Assembly (NCBI RefSeq): GCF_001430825.1
Contig: NZ_CP010535.1
Span: 2,832,501 to 2,896,500 of the forward strand
Direction of reading: 5' to 3'
From: Sediminicola sp. YIK13
GTDB lineage: Bacteria > Bacteroidota > Bacteroidia > Flavobacteriales > Flavobacteriaceae
Length of the DNA stretch: 64,000 nt
Shown: one piece after another, positions 7,514-16,482 of the stretch
How the letters are laid out: every line of letters starts with the position of its first letter
How positions within the stretch are numbered: position 1 is the stretch's first letter
Translations under genes and position numbers: made by a program
The notes under the pieces: generated by a model
The model's database searches: none
The model's input: the letters and a program-made list of their open reading frames with translations, nothing else
Told to the model about the DNA's origin: nothing

Positions 7514-8230
7514 ATGAATATAAGAAGAGTTATTATAAATAGAATCCTATTCCGTTTAGTCCCTATTATTGGTTTATTAATTGCAATAGTATACTTCAAA
7601 GGAATTACCCTTGGTAATATTCTGCATAAAATTTCTATTTGGGATATACTTCTTTTGGGAGTATTGGGCTATTTTTTTTATGACCTAATTAGACACTTTA
7701 AAAAAAGGGCCGAAAGAAATAAAACACTTAAAAATGCTAAGCTCTATGATTACCCAACCGATATAAAAATACCAAGAAGATTAAACTTCTTGGACAAACG
7801 GATCAGTTTTAATGAGAGAAGTATTGATATTACATTCAAAAACAATGTGATCTTGTATTTAAATAAAGACAAGAAAAAATTAGAATTGAAAAAGACCTTT
7901 GGCAAGAAAAACTTGAGCTTCAATGATATTCAATTCATATTCCTTGAATACAACCAGTATGAAAAGGACACTTTGGTCGACCTTTTTTCTTACGGTTCTT
8001 CATTTGATAAAAACATTTGGAACAATGCTATAAGGGCTCAACTAAGAAATGGGGAACAAATTACACTTTTTGAGGCGCAACTTGAAGAAACTAATAATGA
8101 GGCAATGGTCAACTATCAAATTTCTGGAAAACATGAAGAAAAATCTTATTTGGAAAATGGAATTAATTTAATTGGATTGTTTAGTTTTTTTATGGAAAAA
8201 AAATACTTAATAATTGATAATAGAATATAA
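7514..8230 (+). CDS. Cassette 8: membrane-anchored protein, unknown
   Basis: A 238-residue protein with two hydrophobic segments at the N-terminus (about residues 10-30 and 40-58), then a basic linker and a cytoplasmic domain of about 165 residues with alternating strands (ILYLNKDKKKLELKKTFGKK, FNDIQFIFLEYNQYEKD). The strand pattern faintly recalls the PH-like proteins of cassettes 1 and 10, but I would not assign a family. The start lies 10 bp after the GTTGTAC box. Confidence 0.68.
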   Translation: MNIRRVIINRILFRLVPIIGLLIAIVYFKGITLGNILHKISIWDILLLGVLGYFFYDLIRHFKKRAERNKTLKNAKLYDYPTDIKIPRRLNFLDKRISFNERSIDITFKNNVILYLNKDKKKLELKKTFGKKNLSFNDIQFIFLEYNQYEKDTLVDLFSYGSSFDKNIWNNAIRAQLRNGEQITLFEAQLEETNNEAMVNYQISGKHEEKSYLENGINLIGLFSFFMEKKYLIIDNRI

Positions 8231-8239
8231 AAAGCCTGT

Positions 8240-8434
8240 GTACAACAATACCTATAAGTAATGCGGAGTTAGTGTTTAATTTAAAGTAAGCGTATATTTA
8301 CTATGTCCGCAAAATCTTTTCGATTTTGCTCTGGCGAAAAAATATAAATCAAAACAAAAAGCTTTTGCTACGCGCGAAGACAGAAACGAAAATGTTTCCT
8401 TGCCTCCGCACTACTCATAGCTGAAGCGTTATGC
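8240..8434 (+). repeat. attC-like site 8 (class A, long)
   Basis: Begins GTACAAC, matching cassette 8's GTTGTAC, and ends GTTATGC. At 195 bp it is nearly identical to sites 3 and 16. Confidence 0.85.
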
Positions 8435-8457
8435 CTTATTGACAAAAAGAATAAAGA

Positions 8458-10284
8458 ATGGATATAATCGAACAAATAGAAATTAAAAATTTCCGTTCTT
8501 TTGGTAACAGGAAAAAAGAGTCTTACAAAGTATTAAAATGCCAATCATTAAATATTATTTCAGGAGCTAACGACTCTGGAAAATCAAATATTTTAAGAGC
8601 ATTAAACTTATACTTCAATAAAAAAACTGATTTAAATAATTTTTTTGATTTCAATAAAGATTTCTTCAAAAAAGAAGACCTAGATGAAAATGAAATAAAA
8701 GAGGAATTAGTTACAATTAAAATCTGGTTCTACAATCCAAAAAACTTTGGGAAAAACAAAGAAAAAACTACAAATATTTATTTGCCAGAAAAGTTCTGGG
8801 TAAGTAGAAAATGGAAGAAAACATCAGAATTTAGTCAATTTGACCAATTATCAAGCATTGAAAAAGATTTTGAAATTGAAAAAGGTTCTGACTTTGATTA
8901 CTTTTTGGAAGACAATATTGATGGAACCAAATCTCTAAAATCAAATGCTCGAGCAAGTCTTCAAAAGCAATTAACTGACTTTATCAATTCTATTCAGTTC
9001 CACTACGTTCCTGCAATAAAAGACAGTAGCTATTTCTCCCACCTATACGGTGAATTGCAACAAACTTTATGGAAAACTAAAATATCTACAGTAGAAGATA
9101 AGAAAAATGAATTTGAAAAAGCAATACAAGTTGAGACAGATATTTTGATGTCTGAGTTTAAAAATTCAATTTCTATTAACAGTGATATAAAACCTGTCTT
9201 TCAACTACCTTCGGATTTGATTAATTTGTTTAGAGCATTAGTAGTCCAAACAGGAAGTGTGGATTTGACCTTAAGAGGAGATGGATTTCAAGCAAAACTT
9301 ATTCCTGAAATACTCAATTTCATTGCAATTAAAGAACTTTCATTTACTGCCAAAAGTATCAAGTCAGACTATAAAGCAAAAAAATATTTTATATGGGGGT
9401 TTGAAGAACCTGAGAATTCTTATGAATACAGAAATGCTCAAATATTAGCGGAAAAATTTAAGGAGATATTTTCTAAAAATGCTCAAATATTTATTACAAC
9501 CCACTCTTTTAATTTTCTATCACTAAGAGGTGAAAACATTGGCATATATAGAGTCTGGAAAGACAACGAAATTAAAAGGTCTAAAATAACTAAGTTAAAA
9601 TTTGATAGTAAAGGAAAAATAAAATTCGACTCATCTGCTTTAAATTCTGATTGGGATTTATTGCAAGAAGAATTAGGCTTTTTCTATTTAAATGAAGAGC
9701 TAAATCATATATATGAGGAGAAACAAAAACAACTAGACATAATTAAAAACAAAGCAGAGCAAATAGATAAGCCAATTATTTATTCAGAAGGTTATAATTA
9801 CAAGTATCTACAAAAAGCCAAGGATATTTATTTACCCGAAATAGATGTAGACATAAAAGATTGTGGAGGAAAAAATGAATTACAAAAATTATTTAAATTA
9901 TTTGTGAAAACAGATTTTGACAGATTTAAAATATTTTTCATTTTCGACTGTGATGCTAGAGGTTCATATTCGGACTGTAAAAGCCTTAAAACAAAAGATT
10001 TAGTTCCATATATTTTCGAGAAAAACCCGAATAATCAAATTGAAGAATTACAGTCAGGCATTGAAAATCTATTTGACTCTGAAATAATTGAAATTAAAGA
10101 CGAGTCCTATTTATTTGATGTTACCACTATTGATAGAAATGGTGTTATTCAAAGTAGAAATCGAAAACTTAGAAAAGATAATTTTGAGAAGTATATTCTT
10201 GAAGAAAGACTAATAGATGAAGATTTTTATAGATTTGAATCCCTATTTGAATTAATAAAAGAAAAGTTAAATAACAAGGCATAA
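8458..10284 (+). CDS. Cassette 9: OLD-like AAA ATPase with TOPRIM nuclease domain, putative phage defence
   Basis: A 608-residue protein. The N-terminal SMC-like ATPase has Walker A GANDSGKSN (residues 36-44), Walker B FIWGFEEPEN (about 310-319) and an H-loop TTHS near 347. The C-terminal part looks like a TOPRIM fold: YSEG near 441 supplies the first acidic residue and FDCDARG near 496 the DxD pair. This is the order of OLD-family nucleases, which cut DNA and are known from phage exclusion and as GajA of Gabija. No UvrD-like GajB partner or reverse transcriptase follows, so it would be a stand-alone class 1 OLD. The stop codon overlaps the first box of the attC site. Defence is inferred; the domains are visible. 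Confidence 0.82.
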   Translation: MDIIEQIEIKNFRSFGNRKKESYKVLKCQSLNIISGANDSGKSNILRALNLYFNKKTDLNNFFDFNKDFFKKEDLDENEIKEELVTIKIWFYNPKNFGKNKEKTTNIYLPEKFWVSRKWKKTSEFSQFDQLSSIEKDFEIEKGSDFDYFLEDNIDGTKSLKSNARASLQKQLTDFINSIQFHYVPAIKDSSYFSHLYGELQQTLWKTKISTVEDKKNEFEKAIQVETDILMSEFKNSISINSDIKPVFQLPSDLINLFRALVVQTGSVDLTLRGDGFQAKLIPEILNFIAIKELSFTAKSIKSDYKAKKYFIWGFEEPENSYEYRNAQILAEKFKEIFSKNAQIFITTHSFNFLSLRGENIGIYRVWKDNEIKRSKITKLKFDSKGKIKFDSSALNSDWDLLQEELGFFYLNEELNHIYEEKQKQLDIIKNKAEQIDKPIIYSEGYNYKYLQKAKDIYLPEIDVDIKDCGGKNELQKLFKLFVKTDFDRFKIFFIFDCDARGSYSDCKSLKTKDLVPYIFEKNPNNQIEELQSGIENLFDSEIIEIKDESYLFDVTTIDRNGVIQSRNRKLRKDNFEKYILEERLIDEDFYRFESLFELIKEKLNNKA

Positions 10285-10409
10285 CAATGTATATAAAAAA
10301 TAGGCGAAATAGTAATATAATCAAGTGTTTCGGCTCGAATCAAACTTTGTGCTTAACCAAAAGTTTAGTGCTTCGAAACCACCTGCTTTTCATATACTAA
10401 ACGTTGTAC
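10279..10409 (+). repeat. attC-like site 9 (class E)
   Basis: Begins GCATAAC, matching cassette 9's GTTATGC and overlapping the stop codon of its gene, and ends GTTGTAC. Arms TGTATAT/CATATA and TAGGCG/CGCCTA-type pairs. At 131 bp it is near-identical to site 18. Confidence 0.85.
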
Positions 10410-10432
10410 AACATTTACAAAACAAGACGAAA

Positions 10433-10915
10433 ATGAATATCTACAGAAGTAAAAGCTCATTTTTTGTTAAAATAATTACCTTGATTGCAATGATTTTAAT
10501 GTCATTTGTTGCTCTGACTCTGTTAATTACAAACAAAAATTACGGACTGCTTGGAGGAACAGTTTTGAGTTTGCTGACAATTGGAACCATACTTTACTTC
10601 TTTGCGAACTCTCTGAACAGAGTGATTCTGGAAAAAGACAAGGTCATTTTAAAAAAGACTTTTGGACAAATTGCTATTCCGTTTTCGGAAATAAAAGAAA
10701 TTAAAAAACTGGAATATTCTAATCTGACGATGACTTATGGAAGTAGAGGAGTTTTTGGGTTTATTGGAAATACAATGGACGATTCGATTAGTTTTGTTAA
10801 GGACAGAAAGCAAATGTTTCAAATTATAACTGACAATAAAAAATATGTCTTGAGTTCTGAAAACTCAACTGAACTAATAAATGAAATAAAAAACGTTGTA
10901 CAACAAGGGCTATAA
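10433..10915 (+). CDS. Cassette 10: membrane protein with PH-like domain
   Basis: A 160-residue protein with two hydrophobic helices at residues 12-60 and a PH-like domain after them: NRVILEKDKVILKKTFGQIAIP, FSEIKEIKKLEYS, a glycine-rich turn, then ITDNKKYVLSSENSTELINEI. Same length and general plan as cassette 1. I chose the ATG at 10433 because the longer frame from 10325 would begin inside the attC site of the previous cassette. The last codons (VVQQGL) lie in the next attC site. Function unknown. Confidence 0.75.
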   Translation: MNIYRSKSSFFVKIITLIAMILMSFVALTLLITNKNYGLLGGTVLSLLTIGTILYFFANSLNRVILEKDKVILKKTFGQIAIPFSEIKEIKKLEYSNLTMTYGSRGVFGFIGNTMDDSISFVKDRKQMFQIITDNKKYVLSSENSTELINEIKNVVQQGL

Positions 10916-11028
10916 TTCATTGTGGCAGTATGCAAAAAACAATAATAGAAACCATCAAACGGCCTGATTTCATAAGTAGAAAAGTCTACGACGTTTTCCA
11001 CAACGAAATCATAGCCTTGGCGTTAGCG
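10898..11028 (+). repeat. attC-like site 10 (class C)
   Basis: Begins GTACAAC, matching cassette 10's GTTGTAC, and ends GTTAGCG. Arms GGCTAT/ATAGCC and TTGTGG/CCACAA. Confidence 0.85.
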
Positions 11029-11249
11029 CCAATGGTGCAATAAAAAACAAAGCAGTACGGAGAGTTACGTTGAATAAAAGTTAAGACAATGGCTCGGGCA
11101 AAGCTGATCCTTTTTAAATTGCCTTACCAATCTGTACGCACGCAGTACGCACTCATCCCCTAGTTTGACCTTAAAAAGGCAATTTATAAAAGGTTTAAGA
11201 GCGTTAAGTTATCATAACGCCCTCACTATGGCCTGGGCAACACCACGGG
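11029..11249 (+). ncRNA. Cassette 11: second gene-less cassette, near copy of cassette 2
   Basis: It differs from cassette 2 at about 17 positions over 235 bp and has the same private ends (GTTAGCG, CGCTAAC). The 17-bp stem (11109-11125 with 11176-11193) is unchanged, while the loop and the flanks vary. A palindromic GTTATCATAAC lies near 11207. The only frame here, starting at 11165, continues straight through the attC site and is not conserved in cassette 2, so I do not call it. Possible RNA element. Confidence 0.35.
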
Positions 11250-11387
11250 CGCTAACAAGGCCTATAATCCATTGTTTAGCGTATTTACTACAAATCAAAA
11301 GTTTTCGTACATTAGACCGGCATGATCCCAAGCTCGATTTGATTGACATCAAATCTCAACAACGGAATCATAGCCTAACCGTTGGCA
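11250..11387 (+). repeat. attC-like site 11 (class D)
   Basis: Begins CGCTAAC, matching cassette 11's GTTAGCG, and ends GTTGGCA. Same body as sites 2 and 6. Confidence 0.85.
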
Positions 11388-11418
11388 ACAATTGGATAAT
11401 AAAATATAATAATTAAGA

Positions 11419-11667
11419 ATGACCTGTAACAAATGTGGCTCGAATAAGATCATTAAAGGAGCGCGAGTTGTAGATTATGGACATGGGAATGTCAAAAAAA
11501 ATCTATCAGTTTATATTCAAAAAACAGACAATGTATTTTTTAATAAGTTTGAGCAGGGTGAGTTAATCGCTCAAATTTGTTGCTCTTGCGGCGATGTAGA
11601 ATTTACAATAAGTAATGTGGATGGCCTTTGGGAGGCGTATACCAAATCCAAAAAAACGGAAAATTAA
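11419..11667 (+). CDS. Cassette 12: small zinc-ribbon protein
   Basis: An 82-residue soluble protein with two CxxC knuckles, CNKCGSNKI at residues 3-11 and CCSCGDVEFTI near residue 56, the spacing of a single zinc ribbon. The middle is a beta-rich insert. There is no signal peptide. Such small ribbons bind nucleic acid or protein; nothing more can be said. The start lies 32 bp after the box GTTGGCA. Confidence 0.7.
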   Translation: MTCNKCGSNKIIKGARVVDYGHGNVKKNLSVYIQKTDNVFFNKFEQGELIAQICCSCGDVEFTISNVDGLWEAYTKSKKTEN

Positions 11668-11679
11668 ATAATAAACTGT

Positions 11680-11810
11680 TGCCAACAGGGGCTATAATTC
11701 ATTGTGGCATCATGCAAAAAACAATAACATTAACCCCAAAACGGCCTGATTTCATAAGTGGAGAAGTCTTCGACGTTCACCACAACGAAATCATAGCCTA
11801 GGCGTTAGCC
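11680..11810 (+). repeat. attC-like site 12 (class C)
   Basis: Begins TGCCAAC, matching cassette 12's GTTGGCA, and ends GTTAGCC. 131 bp. Confidence 0.85.
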
Positions 11811-11871
11811 TTCATTATCTAAAATCTCGCTATCAACTTAATTACCATACCTTTAGATAAACTAACCATCA

Positions 11872-12918
11872 ATGATAAAATTCTTTAGGAAAATTCGCCA
11901 AAAATTATTAGACGAAAATAAATTGAGTAAATATCTTCTTTACGCCATTGGAGAAATTATACTTGTTATAATTGGAATATTAATAGCGCTTTTTATAAAC
12001 AATAAAAACGAAGTTCGAATGGTTGAAAATAAATTCATTACAAACCTTTTACAGGTTCAAAAGGAACTTGAGTTAAATATTGAAAACACAAACAGCAGCA
12101 TAAATTATTATTTAACCAAGGACAATCTTATAGCATCTGTAATGGCTGATTCTTTGACTACTGAAGATTACTATTCAGATATGAAGAACATAAACATAAA
12201 GCCTTCAAAAGGCCAAGGGTTGTGTTATATAATCTTCAATACAACACAAGTAAATACTCTAAATAATCGTGTTGTTAAGTTGAATCAAAATACTGATAAG
12301 CTACCCAATGAATTTTATCCAATTCTTGAAGAAATAAATAAAATTTATTCTCAATTTAGAACTATAGTAATGGATTGGAATGCAAAAATGCTCACTTTAG
12401 AAAACTCAAATATTGCCAAGTTTAGTGATAATTACAATTGGTTTAACAAGGTTTATTATTTTGAAAAATCAAATTCAGAAGCATTTGAGTACTTTGTAAA
12501 TGACCCAATATATAAAAACTTAGTATCACAGTATTCCTTTTTATCCGAAGAACATTTTAAATCCATAAAAACTTTTAGAAATGAGGGAATCAAATTACAC
12601 ACAGCCATTTCTGACTTTCTGAGACTGGAAGCTAAAACAGATTCAATATCTAATAAATTTATTCTAGATAAAGAATTATTAGACTGCTACGCTGGAAAGT
12701 ATTCATTTGGTTCTGACTCGTATTTTGAAATAACAATAAAAAACAATAAATTATTTTTATCCTATGAATTTGAAAATCTGGAACTTACAGATATATCTGA
12801 AACTAAATTTGTAGGAGTTGATAATGATTTCTCAATAACATTTGAGAACACTAATAATTGTATTTCCAATAGTTTCATTTTTCAGCAAGACGGAGTGTCT
12901 TACAAATTTATTAAATGA
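11872..12918 (+). CDS. Cassette 13: DUF6090 family membrane protein
   Basis: A 348-residue protein. Its N-terminus, FFRKIRQKLLDENKLSKYLL followed by YAIGEIILVIIGILIALFIN, is the hallmark of the DUF6090 family: a short amphipathic arm, then one transmembrane helix. The rest is a helical extracytoplasmic domain to about residue 255, followed by a beta-rich end. DUF6090 proteins are abundant in Flavobacteriaceae, often in many copies, and uncharacterised. The start lies 61 bp after the cassette boundary, the second-longest leader among the gene cassettes. Confidence 0.82.
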   Translation: MIKFFRKIRQKLLDENKLSKYLLYAIGEIILVIIGILIALFINNKNEVRMVENKFITNLLQVQKELELNIENTNSSINYYLTKDNLIASVMADSLTTEDYYSDMKNINIKPSKGQGLCYIIFNTTQVNTLNNRVVKLNQNTDKLPNEFYPILEEINKIYSQFRTIVMDWNAKMLTLENSNIAKFSDNYNWFNKVYYFEKSNSEAFEYFVNDPIYKNLVSQYSFLSEEHFKSIKTFRNEGIKLHTAISDFLRLEAKTDSISNKFILDKELLDCYAGKYSFGSDSYFEITIKNNKLFLSYEFENLELTDISETKFVGVDNDFSITFENTNNCISNSFIFQQDGVSYKFIK

Positions 12919-12937
12919 AATAAAAATAATAACGAAA

Positions 12938-13069
12938 GGCTAACAACATGTATAATTAATTGCTTGTGCAAGTGCTTATTCGGAAAATTCCTATGGAATT
13001 TTCCGAGACAGTTATTGTTTACTAAATTAGGTGCTGACCACCGCACTAATCATACACAAACCGTTGTAA
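12938..13069 (+). repeat. attC-like site 13 (class B)
   Basis: Begins GGCTAAC, matching cassette 13's GTTAGCC, and ends GTTGTAA. The private match here has one extra base on the left arm. Arms TGTATAATTAAT-like and ACTAATCATACAC-like ends pair. Confidence 0.83.
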
Positions 13070-13075
13070 AACATC

Positions 13076-13645
13076 ATGAAAAAAACTCTGATAATATTAA
13101 TAATAGTTCTGACTTCGCATTTAGCTGAAGCACAGTTTATAAAAGAAAAATCAATAAACGCTCAAATTGGATATGGTATCAGTGTGCCATATAATAGTAT
13201 CGACGAAGTTGCCGATGGTGGCTTTTTTGCACAAGGAGAATTGGTTTTAAATGTCGCTTCATGGTTTGAATTAAGACCTTACGCAGGTTTTATTTTAACA
13301 AATTCTAGCGGAAAAGATTTGAATAACAATCCTACTAATGAAAAAGCTGAATCAAAAGCCTTTTTACTTGGAGGAAAAGCAAGAGTTCGTGCACCAATTG
13401 CTTGGGTTGCACCATATGTTGAAATTGGAATAGGAACTTCAATTGGAAAATTTGAAACATTAACAGCTTTTGACAATATTGATAAAGGAGGAATAATTTA
13501 TCACATACCTTTTTCAATTGGTCTAGAATTAGGGAAAAATAATAATGTTGATTTAGGGTTTACTTATTATTTTCAACCATCAGTTCAGCAGTTCGTTGGA
13601 GCATTTGCAGTTGGAATTACATTTCCACTGAATAATAAAAAATAA
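13076..13645 (+). CDS. Cassette 14: outer-membrane beta-barrel protein
   Basis: A 189-residue protein with a signal peptide ending near AEAQ. The mature part is built of amphipathic strands with glycine and aromatic girdles (FFAQGELVLNVASWFELRPY, IAWVAPYVEIGIGTSIG, NVDLGFTYYF) and ends in a strand AFAVGITFPL. It is a small porin-like or OmpW/opacity-like barrel. The start codon is only 6 bp past the GTTGTAA box, so the box probably forms part of the ribosome-binding region. Confidence 0.75.
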   Translation: MKKTLIILIIVLTSHLAEAQFIKEKSINAQIGYGISVPYNSIDEVADGGFFAQGELVLNVASWFELRPYAGFILTNSSGKDLNNNPTNEKAESKAFLLGGKARVRAPIAWVAPYVEIGIGTSIGKFETLTAFDNIDKGGIIYHIPFSIGLELGKNNNVDLGFTYYFQPSVQQFVGAFAVGITFPLNNKK

Positions 13646-13649
13646 CGTT

Positions 13650-13782
13650 TTACAACAATGTATAAAAATAATCGCTCAATTTTGGGCTTAACGAAAGGTC
13701 GTTGCAAGTTTACTACGTCTGATTTTCCTGCGGAAAATCCTCGCATGTAAACCCGCAACTATTCTTATACGAACCGTTGGCA
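13650..13782 (+). repeat. attC-like site 14 (class B variant)
   Basis: Begins TTACAAC, matching cassette 14's GTTGTAA, and ends GTTGGCA. Arms TGTATAA/TTATAC and CGCTC-like/CCGC ends. The centre holds a GATTTTCC/GGAAAATC hairpin. Confidence 0.82.
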
Positions 13783-13800
13783 ACAATTAAAACATAAAAA

Positions 13801-14439
13801 ATGAAAAATATATTATTAATTATCCTTTTGGTAGTCGCTAATTATTCAATAAAGGCACAAACAGATACTTATCCTAAAGGAAGTTACATGAATTTCCAAG
13901 AAATATTGGATAAAACCCCATCTGAAAACTTTTCTGTTGAGCTCGAAAAACGGAGTAAAGGAAAAATAAAAATGAATGGCGGAAATGATTATCAACTAAA
14001 CCCAATCGATGAAAATATTAAAAATAATGTTTTAAAAAAGGAAGTCTATGCATACTCTGACGGGAATGATTTGTATTTAAACAGCTTCCAACACGAACTA
14101 CAGTTTTGGTATAGTAAAGTTGATGGTGAAAATGATAATTATTTCGTTTTTAATGCTGGTATTCCAATGAACATGAAAAGATATGGAATGAAATCTTCTG
14201 ATATTTCATATATGTTTGGAGGGATTATTGCAGGATTTAGTGCGGCCAAAAGAGCATTAATCCGCTTGCCTTACTTAATGAACAAAAATACTCAAGAAGT
14301 AATATTAGTATCCGAAAAAAATATTAGAGATTTAATGAATGGATCAACGGAGCTGATTGCGGAATATGAAAAAGAAACTGAAAAAGATAACGTTGAGACA
14401 TTGAACAAGTACCTTATAAAATGGGTATCTGAAAAGTAA
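13801..14439 (+). CDS. Cassette 15: secreted protein, unknown
   Basis: A 212-residue protein with a signal peptide (MKNILLIILLVVANYS, cleavage near KAQ). The mature region has PKGSYMNFQEILDKTPSENF, which resembles the opening of small flavobacterial secreted proteins that carry a conserved K-G-x-Y-x-s/t-f-e-e-i-l motif, and a hydrophobic glycine-rich stretch FGGIIAGFSAAKRALIRLPY near residue 140. No function can be assigned. Confidence 0.68.
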   Translation: MKNILLIILLVVANYSIKAQTDTYPKGSYMNFQEILDKTPSENFSVELEKRSKGKIKMNGGNDYQLNPIDENIKNNVLKKEVYAYSDGNDLYLNSFQHELQFWYSKVDGENDNYFVFNAGIPMNMKRYGMKSSDISYMFGGIIAGFSAAKRALIRLPYLMNKNTQEVILVSEKNIRDLMNGSTELIAEYEKETEKDNVETLNKYLIKWVSEK

Positions 14440-14446
14440 GAACTGT

Positions 14447-14577
14447 TGCCAACAAGGGCTATAATTCATTGTGGCATCAAGCAAAAAACAAAAATATTAA
14501 CCACCAAACGGCCTGATTTCATAAGTGGGAAAGTCTACGACCTTCCCCACAACGAAATCATAGCCTAGGCGTTGTAA
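14447..14577 (+). repeat. attC-like site 15 (class C)
   Basis: Begins TGCCAAC, matching cassette 15's GTTGGCA, and ends GTTGTAA. 131 bp. Confidence 0.85.
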
Positions 14578-14590
14578 CCAATTTAACAAA

Positions 14591-15280
14591 ATGAAATTTG
14601 TTCAGGTATTATTCTTCATTACCATAATAGCTTTTAACTCTTGTAAGCAAGGTAAAAAATCCAATTCTGAAGAGATTAAAATTAATGTTGAGCTAAAAGA
14701 TAAACTAGAATCAATTTTATTAAAAGATCAAGGAATACGAGAAATAGTAGATGGAAATTTAAATCATGAAAGAAGGGTTTTCTTGTTAAATGAAATGCAA
14801 TTGAATGAAACGGATATAGAAGGGAACAAAAAATTTGACTTAATGGATGAAATTGATAGTATCAATTTACTCGAAACCGAAAACATTATAAAAAATCATG
14901 GCTACCCGAGTAAATCTTTAGTTGGCGAACCTGCTAATAAAGCTGTTTTTTATGTCATTCAACACTCTAATAAAATAGAGGAATACTTACCTCTAATTAG
15001 AAAAGCTAGCCAAAATGGAGACATCGCTAAAACCTCATTAGCAATGATGGAAGACAGGAATTTAATGAATAAAGGAATTGAACAACTTTACGGGACCCAG
15101 ATAAAAGGACAAACCAATAAAAAAGGTGAATGGATTTACTTCCTCTGGCCAATTAAAAATGCTGATTCAATTAATATTTGGAGAAAAGAAATTGGATTTA
15201 AACTAAACGTAGAGGAATATGTAAAGGAAATGGGAGTTGAATTTAGATTATATCAAATCAACGAATTAAGCGATTTATAA
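14591..15280 (+). CDS. Cassette 16: DUF6624 lipoprotein
   Basis: A 229-residue protein with a lipobox (IIAFNSC, Cys 18). From about residue 40 it follows the DUF6624 pattern: a DLMDEIDSINLLETENIIKNHGYPS segment, LVGEPANKAVFYVIQHS, ASQNGDIAKTSLAMMEDR and IEQLYGTQI. The family is widespread in Bacteroidota and uncharacterised. The start lies 14 bp after the box. Envelope location follows from the lipobox. Confidence 0.78.
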   Translation: MKFVQVLFFITIIAFNSCKQGKKSNSEEIKINVELKDKLESILLKDQGIREIVDGNLNHERRVFLLNEMQLNETDIEGNKKFDLMDEIDSINLLETENIIKNHGYPSKSLVGEPANKAVFYVIQHSNKIEEYLPLIRKASQNGDIAKTSLAMMEDRNLMNKGIEQLYGTQIKGQTNKKGEWIYFLWPIKNADSINIWRKEIGFKLNVEEYVKEMGVEFRLYQINELSDL

Positions 15281-15288
15281 AAAACTGG

Positions 15289-15485
15289 TTACAACAATAC
15301 CTATAAGTAATGCGGGGTTGAGTATTTAACTCAATGGTTTGCGTATATTTACTATGTCCGCAAAATCTTTTGGATTTTGCTCTGGCGAAAAAATATAAAT
15401 CAAAACAAAAAGCTTTTGCTACGTGCGAAGACGGAAACGAGAAAGTTTCCTTGCCTCCGCACTACTCATAGCTTAGGCGTTAGGC
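15289..15485 (+). repeat. attC-like site 16 (class A, long)
   Basis: Begins TTACAAC, matching cassette 16's GTTGTAA, and ends GTTAGGC. 197 bp. Body as in sites 3 and 8. Confidence 0.85.
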
Positions 15486-15490
15486 AACAT

Positions 15491-16294
15491 ATGAAAAAGT
15501 TAATTCTGATAGTCACTAGTATTTTCTTAATGTCCAACTTATCTGGACAAGAATGTGAATATGAGGAATATTTTCGGTTGACAGATTTGGCTAAAAAAGA
15601 GTTTTCTGAACAAAATTTTAATGGGGCTAAACGGAACTTCCAACTTGCCTTTGCCAAAACCGACATTCCCCTCGGACATGATTTAAGCTATGCCTTGGTC
15701 ACAGCTAATGAAACAAAGGACAATGAATGGGCTGAACATGTGGCAGAAAAGTTGGCAAAAGGTGGTACGCCATTAAGGTATTTTGCAAAATTCAAAAAGA
15801 AGAAGTGGTACAATAAATTTAAATCAAATTTTGAACTACATGCTAAATATTACGTAGACCATTTTAATATAGAAATGCGAAATCGATTCTTAGAAATTTC
15901 ACAAGACGATTATGAATTTACTAATAAATACCACCAGTGGAGAGAACGAAAAATAGAATTGACATTACAAGAATTAATTGACGGAGCAACAAAGATACTA
16001 ACGGACTTTAAGGATTTCAACGAAAAATATGGGTTTCCAAATGAACAACATATGGGATACAATTATGTTCGTCATAAAAATAGAATTGAACCATATCATG
16101 TTGATGTTATTATGATACATAGTAATCAATGGGGTGTGTTAACATATGAAGATAAAATACATGACCTTGTCTGCACAGGGGGTATTCACCCGAGTTTTGA
16201 AAAATCATTAAAAGGGATTCGTGGATATGGCAATAGCACTGGAGTTGAACAAGAAATGCAAGCCAGATATGCAAAATACAGAGGGACAAAATAA
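15491..16294 (+). CDS. Cassette 17: secreted protein with TPR-like N-terminus, unknown
   Basis: A 267-residue protein with a signal peptide (MKKLILIVTSIFLMSNLSGQ). Residues 25-80 look like one or two tetratricopeptide-like helix pairs (YFRLTDLAKKEFSEQNFNGA, DNEWAEHVAEKLAK). The C-terminal part has GYNYVRHKNRIEPYHVDVIM and a GIHPSFEKSL segment, and is unassigned. I chose the ATG at 15491, 6 bp after the box; the same frame is open back to 15377 but that stretch is the preceding attC site. Confidence 0.7.
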   Translation: MKKLILIVTSIFLMSNLSGQECEYEEYFRLTDLAKKEFSEQNFNGAKRNFQLAFAKTDIPLGHDLSYALVTANETKDNEWAEHVAEKLAKGGTPLRYFAKFKKKKWYNKFKSNFELHAKYYVDHFNIEMRNRFLEISQDDYEFTNKYHQWRERKIELTLQELIDGATKILTDFKDFNEKYGFPNEQHMGYNYVRHKNRIEPYHVDVIMIHSNQWGVLTYEDKIHDLVCTGGIHPSFEKSLKGIRGYGNSTGVEQEMQARYAKYRGTK

Positions 16295-16302
16295 AATACG
16301 TT

Positions 16303-16433
16303 GCCTAACATTGGCTATAATTCATTGTGGCATCATGCAAAAAACAAAAATAATAACCGTCAAACGGCCTGATTTCATAAGTGGGAAAGTCTACGACGTT
16401 TCCCACAACGAAATCATAGCCTAGGCGTTGTGT
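16303..16433 (+). repeat. attC-like site 17 (class C)
   Basis: Begins GCCTAAC, matching cassette 17's GTTAGGC, and ends GTTGTGT. 131 bp. Arms GGCTAT/ATAGCC, TTGTGG/CCACAA. Confidence 0.85.
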
Positions 16434-16482
16434 GTCAGTTTAACAGAACAGCAATTAGAAGATTAGAAATATAAAGTTTACA

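Noticed and set aside
10325..10432. N-terminal extension of cassette 10's protein
   Set aside because: It would be encoded by attC-like site 9. The inner ATG at 10433 fits the cassette boundary. The extension is mentioned as a curiosity only.
11165..11416. 83-codon frame across cassette 11 and its attC site
   Set aside because: It runs through the recombination site and is not kept in the sister cassette 2, so it is chance.
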